Positions 1 to 8,189 of a DNA stretch of 36,604 nucleotides are shown here, piece by piece. Location of the stretch: positions 1-36,604 of the forward strand of contig JAAYDW010000039.1 in NCBI GenBank assembly GCA_012729055.1. Reading direction: 5' to 3'. Below the pieces are notes generated by a model. The model was not told where the DNA came from. It made no database searches and saw nothing but the letters and a program-made list of their open reading frames with translations. Position 1 is the first letter of the stretch. Every line of letters starts with the position of its first letter. The position numbers were made by a program, and so were the translations under genes. This DNA comes from Deltaproteobacteria bacterium. Its GTDB lineage: Bacteria > Desulfobacterota > Syntrophia > Syntrophales > Smithellaceae.

Positions 1-942
1 AATGTCGAGGTCGCTGAACTTCATATTGAAATTTTTAAGAACCTTTTCCGTGCACGGAACGGGCCCCCAGCCCATGATGGACGGATCCACGCCGATGAAG
101 GCAGCGCCCACAAATTTCATCTTGGGTTTGATGCCCAGCTCTTTGCATTTTTTACCCGACATCAGAAGCGAAACGCACGCGCCGTCATTCAAACCCGAGG
201 CGTTGGCCGGCGTCACGCGGCCTTCCGCCTTGAAAGGGAATTTCCGTAAGTTTTTAATGCTTTCCAGTGTCGTGTCGCGCCGGGGTTGCTCGTCAAAGTT
301 AGCCACTCTCCAGCCGTTGGGTGTAAATACCGTCATGTCGACGCAGTGCTTGTTGTAGTATCCCGCGTCCAGAGCCTTGAAATATTTCTCAACGCAGTGG
401 TAGGCGTATTCATCCGCCTCGTCCTTGGTTACCGGCTGCTCGCCGTTCTCCGGCAGCCAGTCGTGCAGCTTTTCTGCCGTGACGCCCATGTTAAAATATT
501 TTGGATCCACCATTTTCTCGGTGACTACCCGCGGATTCGGATCGGCGCCCGCTCCCATGGGATGGTGAGCCATGTGCTCCACGCCGCCGGCGATGATGAT
601 GTCGGCGCAGCCCGTTTTGATAAATGATGTTCCGATGGCCTGGCAGGTCATGCCGCCCGCGCACATCCGGTCCACGGAAAATCCGGGAACCTTTTCCGAA
701 AGCCCCGATGTCAGAACCGTGACCCTGCCCATCGTGGTGCCCTGATCGCCGACCTGCGTCGTTGCACCCCAGATATTGTCGTCCACTTCATCCCAGGGAA
801 CGGTCGGGTTTCTTCTGAAGAGCTCCTTCATTACCTTGTTCACCAGGTCATCCGCTCTGGTTGTCCAGTAGTGACCATCCTGTTTGGCCCTGCCAAACCA
901 TGTCCGCACGCCATCTACAAAATACGCATCTCTTAAATCCAT
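1..942 (-). CDS. Acetyl-CoA C-acyltransferase (thiolase), 3' end outside window
   Basis: Thiolases cleave 3-ketoacyl-CoA with CoA or condense two acyl-CoAs; here the likely role is cytoplasmic beta-oxidation or short-chain acyl-CoA metabolism. The 314 visible codons run open to the window edge. The N-terminus MDLRDAYFVDGVRT is thiolase-like, and the nucleophilic cysteine lies at about residue 94 in DRMCAGGMTC. Further family motifs are the GGVEHMAHHPMG stretch and NASGLNDGA. The start ATG at 942 follows AAGGAGG. Full-length members have about 390-430 residues, so the C-terminal CxG and histidine motifs lie beyond the edge. Substrate length cannot be judged from this fragment. Confidence 0.93.
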   Translation of the reverse strand, partial: MDLRDAYFVDGVRTWFGRAKQDGHYWTTRADDLVNKVMKELFRRNPTVPWDEVDDNIWGATTQVGDQGTTMGRVTVLTSGLSEKVPGFSVDRMCAGGMTCQAIGTSFIKTGCADIIIAGGVEHMAHHPMGAGADPNPRVVTEKMVDPKYFNMGVTAEKLHDWLPENGEQPVTKDEADEYAYHCVEKYFKALDAGYYNKHCVDMTVFTPNGWRVANFDEQPRRDTTLESIKNLRKFPFKAEGRVTPANASGLNDGACVSLLMSGKKCKELGIKPKMKFVGAAFIGVDPSIMGWGPVPCTEKVLKNFNMKFSDLDI

Positions 943-1691
943 ACATCCTCCTTACTATGCCTGTTTATTAACTCCAGCACAGAGATCATCCGTTACGGCG
1001 AGGCCTCCTGCTTCTCCAGGTTTTGCAGAACGCCATCCGGCGAATCCCGGTGCGATGTCATAATTCAGATTCAACGATCAATCTGCCGGCAGCAAACATC
1101 GCTGCTGCCCGGCTGGAGAAGCATTGGGCGGTTGGCCTCAGCGGTCATCAATAAAAATCAACAAAGTTAGAATTATCTGTCGTTGCTTGCGAACCGATTA
1201 TTGAAAAGAATCATTTTCATCAGTTGGAAAGCCATGTCGGCCGTAGTAGAAGCATTCATCGTGCCAGGAAGAGGCGCTTTGATATGTCATTAATTTAATG
1301 CGGCATTTTACAGCCTTCTGAATTATTGCATCAAAAAATGATTCATTATAGTCTCGGTGAGACAATAATGATGCGCCATGAGACATATTTTGAGCAAGGA
1401 TGGATGGGTAATAAACAGGATCGGCATCATTAACGGAAGGAAAGATGTCGCAGGCAAAAATCAGATTTGGGCAGAGCAGGAAGTGTGACCCGGCAAGATA
1501 AATTGCAGACAGACCCAGAACCATTTTCGCTCGCGGCAAGGAAAGAACCCTCCTCCGCTGAAAAAGCAGGATTGGCATGCAATGCTGTTGAATAAATGCA
1601 GGGCGGACCTTCAGGTCCGCCAATGACAGCGTGCCAGCGGGAATAAAAGCGGTAAAGAATCAGTAACGGTTTTGCCACAAACAAGGGTCAT
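943..1691. other. Intergenic stretch without a convincing gene
   Basis: About 750 bp between the thiolase start and the heptamer array. Reverse-strand ORFs of 84 and 141 codons overlap each other in different frames, have no family motif and no good ribosome-binding site, and are not called. The stretch contains an inverted repeat GCTTCTCCAG (1010-1019) / CTGGAGAAGC (1113-1122) and a REP-like hairpin at 1602-1621. The thiolase promoter should lie here but no clear -35/-10 pair was recognised. Confidence 0.5.
1602..1621. repeat. REP-like GC hairpin
   Basis: GGCGGACCT, a 2-nt loop TC, and AGGTCCGCC form a perfect 9 bp stem. It is preceded by ATGCAGGGCGGA. The hairpin at 6183-6199, read on the reverse strand, carries the same ATGCAGGGCGGA lead, so the two appear to belong to one dispersed family. 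There is no T-run, so it is not a classic terminator. Confidence 0.6.
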
Positions 1692-1750
1692 CCATCCACC
1701 ATCCACCATTCACCATTCACCATTCACCATCCACCATCCACCATTCACCA
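1692..1750. repeat. Tandem heptamer array (CCATYCA)x8
   Basis: Eight uninterrupted 7-bp units of CCATCCA or CCATTCA run from 1692 to 1747, followed by a partial CCA. The order is C,C,T,T,T,C,C,T at the variable base. On the reverse strand the array supplies the final TGG codon and the TGA stop of the malic enzyme gene. A three-unit version sits at 27410-27430, also directly against a stop codon. Confidence 0.9.
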
Positions 1751-3421
1751 TAGCGGATATGCCGGGTCGTACATCCGGGCCTTGATGTAGCCCGGAAGAT
1801 TGACCGGTTCCTTCATTTTTGTCAGTTTCCGGGCGAAGGCTACTTTGGCCACGGCCAGCGCAATGGCGGCCGAGACGTCGCGGATGCGGCCAAGCGAGGG
1901 GAAAATCCGCCCTTTTTCGAAATCTTCTTTCGAGACCTGCTCGTCCAGAGATTCGGCGGCGGCGGAAAACATTTCATTCGTGACGCGCGCGGCCTGCGCC
2001 GCCATGACTCCCAAACCGACGCCGGGGAAGATGTAAACATTGTTGGCCTGTCCGGGGATAAACGTCCGGCCGTCGAGTTCGACTTTCGGAAACGGACTGC
2101 CGCTCGCGAAGACGGCGCGCCCCTTCGTATGGCGGTAAGCGTCCTCGGCCGTACATTCGGCCTGCGAGGTCGGATTGGAAAGGGCAAAGACAATCGGGCG
2201 GTCGTTTAACCGCGCCATCGCCGCGAGAATCTCCGGCGTAAACGTCGCGGGCTGGCCGGACGCGCCGATGATGGCCGTAGGCCGGATTGCTTCCACGACC
2301 TCCGGCAGATCCCGGTGGAAGGGGAAGTCATGCGCAAAACGGCGCTTGTGTTCCTCCAGATCCGTCCGGCAGGCGACCACCAGACCCCTGGAATCGACAA
2401 ACCAGCAGCGGCCGATGGCTTCTTCTTCAGTGAGCCCCTGAGCCATCATCGCCCGGGCCACAAGACTTCCGATTCCCAGCGCCGCCTCGCCTGCGCCCAG
2501 AAAGACAATCCGCTGCCCGGTGATTTTGCCTTGAATCATCCTGAGCGCGGAATAGAGCCCGCCCAGCGTAACGCCGGCGGTCCCCTGAATGTCGTCGTCG
2601 AACATGCAGTACCGGTCGCGGTAACGCGCCAGCAGCCGGAAGGCGTTTTTATTGCCGAAGTCTTCGAGCTGAATCATGACATTGGGAAACACGGCGCTTG
2701 CCGCTTCCATGAATTCGTCCAGAAGCGAGTCGTAGTCGTCGCCTTCGAGACGGGGTTCCGGAAGGCCGATATACTGGGGATCGCTCCACAATTCGCTGTT
2801 GTTGGTCCCGACGTCGATCATGATGGGCAGACAGGCCGCCGGGTCGATGCCCGCGCAGGCGGTGTATAAAGACAGCTTTCCCACCGGGATGCCCATGCCG
2901 TTGGCGCCCAGGTCGCCCAGGCCCAAGATTCGCTCGCCGTCGGTCACCACGATCACCCGGACGTTCTTGCAGGGCCAGTTTTGCAGCACCTCCCGGATAT
3001 GGCCCCGGTCGTAGCGCGTAATGAACAATCCGCGCGGACGGCGGTAAAGGTGGCTGTATTCCTGGCAGGCCAGTCCCACGGTCGGCGTGTAGATAATCGG
3101 GCTCAGCTCTTCGAGATTTTCCACCAGCGTTTTGTAATACAGCCGCTCGTTGCGGTCCTGCAATCCGATCAGGTAGAGATACTTTTCCAGATTGTTGGGT
3201 TTGCGGCGCACGTTGTACATGACGTGCTGAATCTGCTGCTCCTGGGTCGAAATGCGCGGCGGCAGCAGTCCGTGCAGGCCCAGCGCGTCGCGCTCGGCCG
3301 CCGTAAACGCGGTCCCCTTATTGAGACTGGGATCGTGGAGGATTTCGACGCCTCGCAGCAAATGATCGTGGCAGCCGTCATTCATTTTCATTTTGTCCTT
3401 CTTGGATTTTCTCTCAGCCAT
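1745..3421 (-). CDS. NAD(P)-dependent malic enzyme
   Basis: Malic enzyme oxidatively decarboxylates malate to pyruvate in the cytoplasm. The product has about 558 residues, the size of the large bacterial/eukaryotic-type enzyme rather than the MaeB fusion. Visible motifs in order are YTPTVGLAC, GLGDLGANGMGIPVGK (malate/nucleotide region), the acidic metal site FDDDIQGTAGVTL, a dinucleotide loop GAGEAALGIG, FALSNPTSQAE and GQANNVYIFPG. The ATG at 3421 overlaps the stop of the upstream carboxyltransferase gene (AATGGCTGA), suggesting translational coupling. An ATG at 3391 preceded by AAGGA is an alternative. The final Trp and the stop lie inside a heptamer repeat array. The paired carboxyltransferase suggests pyruvate/oxaloacetate/malate interconversion. 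Confidence 0.95.
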   Translation of the reverse strand: MAERKSKKDKMKMNDGCHDHLLRGVEILHDPSLNKGTAFTAAERDALGLHGLLPPRISTQEQQIQHVMYNVRRKPNNLEKYLYLIGLQDRNERLYYKTLVENLEELSPIIYTPTVGLACQEYSHLYRRPRGLFITRYDRGHIREVLQNWPCKNVRVIVVTDGERILGLGDLGANGMGIPVGKLSLYTACAGIDPAACLPIMIDVGTNNSELWSDPQYIGLPEPRLEGDDYDSLLDEFMEAASAVFPNVMIQLEDFGNKNAFRLLARYRDRYCMFDDDIQGTAGVTLGGLYSALRMIQGKITGQRIVFLGAGEAALGIGSLVARAMMAQGLTEEEAIGRCWFVDSRGLVVACRTDLEEHKRRFAHDFPFHRDLPEVVEAIRPTAIIGASGQPATFTPEILAAMARLNDRPIVFALSNPTSQAECTAEDAYRHTKGRAVFASGSPFPKVELDGRTFIPGQANNVYIFPGVGLGVMAAQAARVTNEMFSAAAESLDEQVSKEDFEKGRIFPSLGRIRDVSAAIALAVAKVAFARKLTKMKEPVNLPGYIKARMYDPAYPLW

Positions 3422-4838
3422 TGGTCGGTGCGCTTTCCGGATCGTCAATCCCGTATTTTGCCTTCAGATATTTTTCCATGGTCTGCGGAAATAAAATCCA
3501 CCCCAGCAGGTCTTCATCCGTCCTTGCCAGATCGCCGATCGCCTTTTTCGCGTCTTCGATTTCCGGCGGGAGGTGATCGGCCGGCCGTCCGGTGATGGGG
3601 GTCTGGCCCCGTTTGTAATTTTTCAGTATTTTCCGGACCAGCGCTTTGTCGATGGGCGCCGGCGTCCTGCCGTACAGGCCCAGGACGAGGTCTTTGAGTT
3701 GATTGGAGATCCGGACATACCGGCCGAAAAGAACATTGAGCGCCGCCTGGGAAGCGATGATCTGCGAAGACGGCGTCACCAGGGGCGGATAGCCCATGTC
3801 TTTGCGCGTCTGCACCACTTCTTTATAAATCTCTTCCAACCGGTCCAGCGCTTTCATCTCCTTAAGCTGGCTTGCCAGATTGGAAATCATGCCGCCCGGA
3901 ATCTGATGCGCGAGTACGCCGTTGTCGATGATGGAAAGCCGCTGGTCCGCGAGGAGATGTTTGTATTTGGGCGCGATTTTCTCCAGGTGTTCGCTGAGCG
4001 CCAGCAGTTTTTGGAGGTCGATGCCCGCATCCCTCTGTGTCCCCTGGAGCGCCGCCACGATGGGCTCGATGGCGGGCATGGAGGTCCGGAGCGCATACGG
4101 CGCCAGGCAGGTATCGATGATATCCACGCCGGCTTCCACGGCTTTGAGGTACGTCATGCTGCCCATGCCGCTGGTGTAATGCGTATGCAGATGCAGGGGG
4201 ACGCGGACGGCTTTTTTCAAGGCGGTGAAAAGTTCGAAGGCGTCATAGGGTGAAAGCAGGCCGGCCATATCCTTGATGCAGATCGTGTCCGACCCCATCT
4301 GTTCGAGTTCCCGCGCTTTGCGGACATAATAATCGATGGTGTAGATTTCACCGCCCAGGCGGCTCCGGGTGAGCGAGTAACAGACGGTTCCTTCCACATG
4401 CTTGCCGTTTTGCTTGATCCGCTCCACGCAGGTTTCGATGTTGCGAAAATCGTTGAGCGCGTCAAAGCAGCGGAAGATGTCGATCCCGATTTCGCAGGAC
4501 TTGTCCACGAAAGCCTTGACGACATCGTCCGCGTAGTGGCGGTAGCCGACCAGGTTCTGTCCGCGCAGCAGCATGGTAAAGGGGGTTTTCCTGACGTAGC
4601 GCTTCAGAATCCGGGGCCTCATCCACGGATCTTCGGCGAGAAAGCGGTGCATCGCGTCGAAGGTTGCGCCTCCCCAAACCTCCATGGCCCAGAAGCCGCA
4701 CTGATCCATTTCTTCGGCAATGGGAATCATATCCTCTGTTTTCATCCGCGTCGCGTAAATCGACTGATGACCGTCGCGGAAAGTGTTGTCCTGAATGCGA
4801 ATCGGCCGGGGGGGTGTCTTGCTTTTGCGGTGCATCAT
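3414..4838 (-). CDS. Pyruvate carboxylase subunit B-type carboxyltransferase (no biotin domain)
   Basis: This is the biotin-dependent carboxyltransferase domain, as in PycB, the oxaloacetate decarboxylase alpha subunit and transcarboxylase 5S; it moves CO2 between carboxybiotin and pyruvate/oxaloacetate. Motifs from the N-terminus are DNTFRDGHQS (metal Asp and catalytic region), LLRGQNLVGYRHY, CIKDMAG (the lysine expected to be carbamylated) and HLHTHYTSG (metal histidines). The product has about 474 residues from the ATG at 4838 (an adjacent ATG at 4835 is possible). It ends without the biotinyl AMKM motif, so biotin must come from a separate carrier not seen here. The reading frame extends upstream to 4910, but that stretch lacks family similarity. 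Confidence 0.92.
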   Translation of the reverse strand: MMHRKSKTPPRPIRIQDNTFRDGHQSIYATRMKTEDMIPIAEEMDQCGFWAMEVWGGATFDAMHRFLAEDPWMRPRILKRYVRKTPFTMLLRGQNLVGYRHYADDVVKAFVDKSCEIGIDIFRCFDALNDFRNIETCVERIKQNGKHVEGTVCYSLTRSRLGGEIYTIDYYVRKARELEQMGSDTICIKDMAGLLSPYDAFELFTALKKAVRVPLHLHTHYTSGMGSMTYLKAVEAGVDIIDTCLAPYALRTSMPAIEPIVAALQGTQRDAGIDLQKLLALSEHLEKIAPKYKHLLADQRLSIIDNGVLAHQIPGGMISNLASQLKEMKALDRLEEIYKEVVQTRKDMGYPPLVTPSSQIIASQAALNVLFGRYVRISNQLKDLVLGLYGRTPAPIDKALVRKILKNYKRGQTPITGRPADHLPPEIEDAKKAIGDLARTDEDLLGWILFPQTMEKYLKAKYGIDDPESAPTNG

Positions 4839-5153
4839 CTTAAAACATCTCAAATAAATTTCTTTATACGTTAATTCAATACAGCAAATCCACGGCAAAT
4901 ACCACAGCATTCCTGTGCCACGCGGGAAAGTCTCCGGGAATATCTCAGATTTGCAGGCTGCGGGCAGTGGCGGATCTCAATGCCCGACTGTGCGGGAAGC
5001 TGTTTTGCCCAAACGGACCGGCGGCTGAGGGTGTGTTGGGCCCATGCGGTTATGATAGCCGGTCGGCAAAGGCATTTTCACCCGCCCGCTGCATCGATAT
5101 CTTCGCGATTATTGAAGACGACGTTGTGTATCGTTTGTTCAGACCATTTCGTT
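4839..5153. other. Intergenic region upstream of carboxyltransferase
   Basis: About 315 bp with no supported gene. It should hold the promoter of the carboxyltransferase/malic enzyme operon. A TGGCAC-like element on the reverse strand near 4909-4922 resembles a sigma54 site but has the wrong spacing. Nothing else stands out. Confidence 0.4.
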
Positions 5154-5942
5154 TTACGCCAGGAGCCGGAGCATTTCCGGCGGCATGAGAAACCAGGTCG
5201 CGAGCGACCGGCCGACGATTTGTCCTTTGGCGTCGAAGAGGGCCGTTCCGGTGTACAGTTTCCTTCCGTCGCTCCCCGTGGGCCAGGCGGCGACGACGCA
5301 CGGCTCGCCGCAGCGCAGGGGCTTTTCGATCCGGCCGATCAACCGTCCTAAAAAGCCGGGCTTTGTATCCGTCAGTTCCCAGAGAGCATAGGCGCCCGGG
5401 CAGTCCAGGGCCGTCCAGAGAAATTCCGGCCGGACATAGCCCTGCTCGTCGCCATGCTCCAGCGTCGGCGTCCAGGGAGCGGCAACCATGTTGGTGCCGG
5501 GAACGCGGCCGGGGTGAATCTTCAGACCTTCGCCTTCCGGCACATCCGCGCCGCAGCAAAAACAGATGGGATGAATGCCGTGTCCGGTGACGTGGGTATA
5601 AGGCGTCGGTTTCAGGGCCAGGGAGGCCTGCGCAGCCGTGACGGCTTCTTCATAACCGGGGGCGTCCGGCACCGATAGATCCATGATGCCCGGCATGGCC
5701 GAAATGATCATCTGCTCGCCGTCCATCAGATAATGCGTTCCGTCGTCGCCCGCGCAAAGGTGCAGTTCCCGGTCCAGCGGCGTGGGGCGTTTGATCATCA
5801 CGTCGATCGCGCCGTCGATGTATTCGGCGAACAGGCTGCAAACGTATCCGCCGTTGGCGATGTCCGGCGGGCCTTTGTATTTTGATGGAATGGTCACGCT
5901 GCTCAGCGTTTTCAGACCCGATTGATGTTTTTCCCGAGACAT
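5154..5942 (-). CDS. Hotdog-fold thioesterase-like protein
   Basis: The product has 262 residues, no signal peptide and no membrane segment. The C-terminal half (about residues 125-262) resembles acyl-CoA thioesterase-like hotdog domains: a CFCCG motif followed by EGLKIHPGR, then the buried-helix region with LDCPGAYALW, a proline-rich turn and GRSLATWFL near the end. The N-terminal half contains PPDIANGGYVC, which looks like the start of another hotdog module, so a double-hotdog fold is likely. It stands alone on the reverse strand and its substrate is unknown. The CxCC cluster near residue 127 could bind a metal, which is inference. Confidence 0.6.
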   Translation of the reverse strand: MSREKHQSGLKTLSSVTIPSKYKGPPDIANGGYVCSLFAEYIDGAIDVMIKRPTPLDRELHLCAGDDGTHYLMDGEQMIISAMPGIMDLSVPDAPGYEEAVTAAQASLALKPTPYTHVTGHGIHPICFCCGADVPEGEGLKIHPGRVPGTNMVAAPWTPTLEHGDEQGYVRPEFLWTALDCPGAYALWELTDTKPGFLGRLIGRIEKPLRCGEPCVVAAWPTGSDGRKLYTGTALFDAKGQIVGRSLATWFLMPPEMLRLLA

Positions 5943-6239
5943 GAGATGGCCCTGTTCCTTCCGTTTGTTTGCTGTTGCGGATCATCCCTCGCTTATCAGA
6001 TTTTGTTTGTCAATAATTTTCTGAACACGTTCGGAGTCTTATTTGTGGCTCATCCGCTTGATGCATACTTTTGTTTTGCTGAAATGGATCAGCTTCCACC
6101 GCACGCTTTTCACCTGCAGGTCAATGAATTTTGAAAATCTGAATATTGATGATTATGAAGTGAAACAGGGCACACTCTTGTAGCGGAGCAGTGCTCCGCC
6201 CTGCATCCTCAAAAGAAAATAACCAAATGCCCCAATGAT
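5943..6239. other. Intergenic region with REP-like hairpin
   Basis: About 300 bp with no supported gene. A hairpin GCGGAGCA-g-TGCTCCGC lies at 6183-6199. It sits just downstream of the DUF1566 gene on the reverse strand and could help end its transcript, but no strong T-run follows. Its reverse-strand lead ATGCAGGGCGGA is shared with the hairpin at 1602-1621. Confidence 0.5.
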
Positions 6240-6695
6240 CTATTGGCCCGACCGCACAGGCAAAGCGCGGAAGCTGGGGTCGTAGGACTGGGGATATCGG
6301 AGCCAGAGGCCGTCGAGGAAATCGAAGCAGTAGGCATCGGAACGGCTTGTCTCCGATGACCAAATACACACACGTCCGGTTTTGCTTCTCTGTATTACAG
6401 ATCCATAGGCGCCGCTGTTATACAGTTGCCGCAGCTCATCCATAGTCGGCATCCGCCAGCCGGATTTTCCGCCTCCGCTATATCCTTCACAATAGCTCTT
6501 GGCGCTATACCAGTTAATATTCGATCCGTTGTCCTTATCCGCCCACATGAGGCCGGTTTGTGTGTCCGCAACCGTGCCGTTGCCGTTGTTTATGAAACGA
6601 TCCGCCTGGGCTTCGCCGGACAGGACCAGTCCCGCCACGCAGAACATCGCCGTCATTACCGCTATCCCAATCCATTTACCGAAATTGCGTCCCAC
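6240..6695 (-). CDS. Secreted DUF1566 (Lcl C-terminal) domain protein
   Basis: The product has 151 residues and starts at GTG 6695, with GAAGGAGG at good distance. Residues 1-31 form a typical Sec signal peptide (basic start, hydrophobic core, SGEAQA cleavage region). The mature part has hallmarks of DUF1566: GNGTVADTQTGLMWADKD, a conserved Trp/Ser/Ala stretch around NWYSAKSYCE, GGKSGWRMPTMDELRQLY, IWSSE and a C-terminal RALPVRSG. The fold resembles C-type-lectin/formylglycine-enzyme-like modules, usually exported and of unknown function. It appears monocistronic. Confidence 0.85.
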   Translation of the reverse strand: MGRNFGKWIGIAVMTAMFCVAGLVLSGEAQADRFINNGNGTVADTQTGLMWADKDNGSNINWYSAKSYCEGYSGGGKSGWRMPTMDELRQLYNSGAYGSVIQRSKTGRVCIWSSETSRSDAYCFDFLDGLWLRYPQSYDPSFRALPVRSGQ

Positions 6696-6947
6696 AGCAA
6701 ACCTCCTTCTGCCTCAAGATATTTATCGTGTTGTAATTCTTGCCTGAACCGGGATCAGCAGAGTGTCCTGCCCACCTGATTGCAGGATGCCGGGCGTTTT
6801 TATAATTTAGCAGGAGCCAGATGTCAAGAACGGGAGAAAACCTGTTTGTCATCTATAGTTTGTAATAATATTCTGTCCGCTACATTTCCCGCTGAATCCG
6901 TCTCAAAGAGGGTAACCGCCTTACCGTACTTTAAAGCTCCTTGAATT

Positions 6948-7040
6948 ATTGATAAGAACTTTCTTTTTCCTGGACGCAGTATTATAAGCGCGGTCTTGTG
7001 CGTCAAGAAGATTTTAGGAACAGAAGATTTTAGGGACAGG
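6948..7040. repeat. Dispersed GATAAGAAC-type element, copy 1
   Basis: The segment from 6948 starts with ATTGATAAGAACTTTCTTTT, identical to the left end of the element at 18501. It then follows the same order of blocks: a variable GC spacer, TATAAGCG.GGTC, TTGTG.GTCAA and repeated AGAAGATTTTAGG units. The matching right-hand inverted end found at 18693-18712 is not visible here. A 60-codon reverse ORF (6824-7006, TTG start, no ribosome-binding site) runs through it and shares the residues THK and KRKFLS with the ORF at copy 2; it is not called as a gene. Confidence 0.6.
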
Positions 7041-7123
7041 AAAGGAGGAACCCGGGTAAAAAGTCATTATCTGAAAAATGCCGTTTTGCAAAATATCAAT
7101 TTACACATTACCTTTTGGGTTTT

Positions 7124-7170
7124 GCTCATCCCCGTTGCCGATCGCTGAGGCTTCGGCAACGGGGATGAGC
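7124..7170. repeat. 18 bp perfect inverted repeat (hairpin)
   Basis: The left arm 7124-7141 (GCTCATCCCCGTTGCCGA) is the exact reverse complement of the right arm 7153-7170, with an 11-nt loop. There is no T-run on either side, so it is not a standard intrinsic terminator. It lies about 120 bp beyond the stop codon of the acetoacetate-decarboxylase-like gene. The rest of 6696-7290 carries no supported gene. Confidence 0.85.
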
Positions 7171-7290
7171 GCAGAGAATCTTTCCGGTGGTCCGTGGCGG
7201 AATGTTTTTGCCGCCTGGCTCAGGAGGCATCTCTTCCCGCGACGGAGATCCTGCGGAGATCATCGCAGTTTACGGCTTCACGTCTTCCGG

Positions 7291-8160
7291 TTAAAATTGC
7301 CCGTAGCGCTGCGTCCGCTTCGTGACGAGGGTGGAGCGGTCCCAGCGGCCCGTGAACAGGTATGAAATGAGGCCGTCCGCCTCAGCGCCTTCGAACTCGG
7401 CGAGGGGCGTGATGCCCGCCACCCGGTTGGAATTCACGCTGTAGCCGGCGCCGAGAAGCTTTACCACCTCCATCTCCGCCCAGGGATCATCGAGAGACGG
7501 CTCCATCTTCAGGGACTGAATGCAGGCCGGCTCCCACGACTGGTAATCCGTGATGCTGTCGTAATCGACGAGCTTCACCTTGGGAAACGCCACGCGGCCG
7601 TCGGCTGCCTTGCCGAACTCGTATTGGAACAGCAGGCAGGTGCTGCGGTCCTGATAACCCGGCCCCGCGTCTTTAAACATCGTCTTCATGAGCGGATCGT
7701 TGTATGTTCCGATTTCCGCCTCGGCACAGAAGATTTTCCTCCCCTTGCTCTCGATGAGGACGCGGCTCCAGTCGCCGTTGCGTTCGACGACGATGCGTTC
7801 GCAGACCTTTTTGGGCAGGCCGGAAAGTTCGCGCCCGCTGGCGAGGCCCATTTGCGCGCCCGGTCCGCTGAGCTGGAGGTTCAGGAAATAAACGCCCGGG
7901 GTTTCGCCGTAGCGGCACAGCAGGCAGATGCCGCCTTCCATGTACCAGGGGGCAAAGGTGGGCTCGCGGATGTTGACGACGTACACCATGGAGATGGGGT
8001 GTGCGGGATCGGGAAGCTCGAGCACCGGTGGCAGCACGCGCCGCGCGGCGGCGGGATCCGTCTCCCAGTAAAGGTAAAGGCCCTCTTCGTTATTCATCGC
8101 ACCGGGGTTCATGAACGGATAGATCTGATCCCGCGGAATGAAATAGCTGCCGTTTTTCAT
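7291..8160 (-). CDS. Acetoacetate decarboxylase family protein
   Basis: The product has 289 residues and belongs to the ADC fold, whose founding member decarboxylates acetoacetate to acetone through a lysine Schiff base. Visible family features are an N-terminal YPFMNPGAM, the central GRELSGLPKKV segment with the expected Schiff-base Lys pair around residues 115-116, and a C-terminal basic stretch. The ATG at 8160 follows AAAGGAGG. It lies 29 bp downstream of an SDR gene on the same strand, so the two are probably cotranscribed. ADC-like proteins often act on other keto acids or as C-C lyases, so acetone production is not assured. No CoA-transferase is next to it. Confidence 0.88.
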   Translation of the reverse strand: MKNGSYFIPRDQIYPFMNPGAMNNEEGLYLYWETDPAAARRVLPPVLELPDPAHPISMVYVVNIREPTFAPWYMEGGICLLCRYGETPGVYFLNLQLSGPGAQMGLASGRELSGLPKKVCERIVVERNGDWSRVLIESKGRKIFCAEAEIGTYNDPLMKTMFKDAGPGYQDRSTCLLFQYEFGKAADGRVAFPKVKLVDYDSITDYQSWEPACIQSLKMEPSLDDPWAEMEVVKLLGAGYSVNSNRVAGITPLAEFEGAEADGLISYLFTGRWDRSTLVTKRTQRYGQF

Positions 8161-8189
8161 GATGTCCTCCTTTTTCTGTTTTCAGCCGG

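Noticed and set aside
1198-1684. Reverse ORFs of 141 and 84 codons between the thiolase and malic enzyme genes
   Set aside because: They overlap in different frames, have no ribosome-binding site or family motif, and run through a REP-like hairpin.
4908-4922. Reverse-strand TGGCACAGGAATGC upstream of the carboxyltransferase gene, like a sigma54 -24/-12 promoter
   Set aside because: The GG and GC doublets are separated by 9 rather than the required 10 bases and the -12 element has a mismatch.
5922-6134. Forward 70-codon hydrophobic ORF in the intergenic region upstream of the thioesterase-like gene
   Set aside because: No ribosome-binding site or family, and it starts inside the reverse gene's 5' end.
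6824-7006. Reverse 60-codon ORF across repeat copy 1
   Set aside because: TTG start without ribosome-binding site. The similarity to the ORF at the second copy is explained by the shared repeat. Kept only as a question in the findings.
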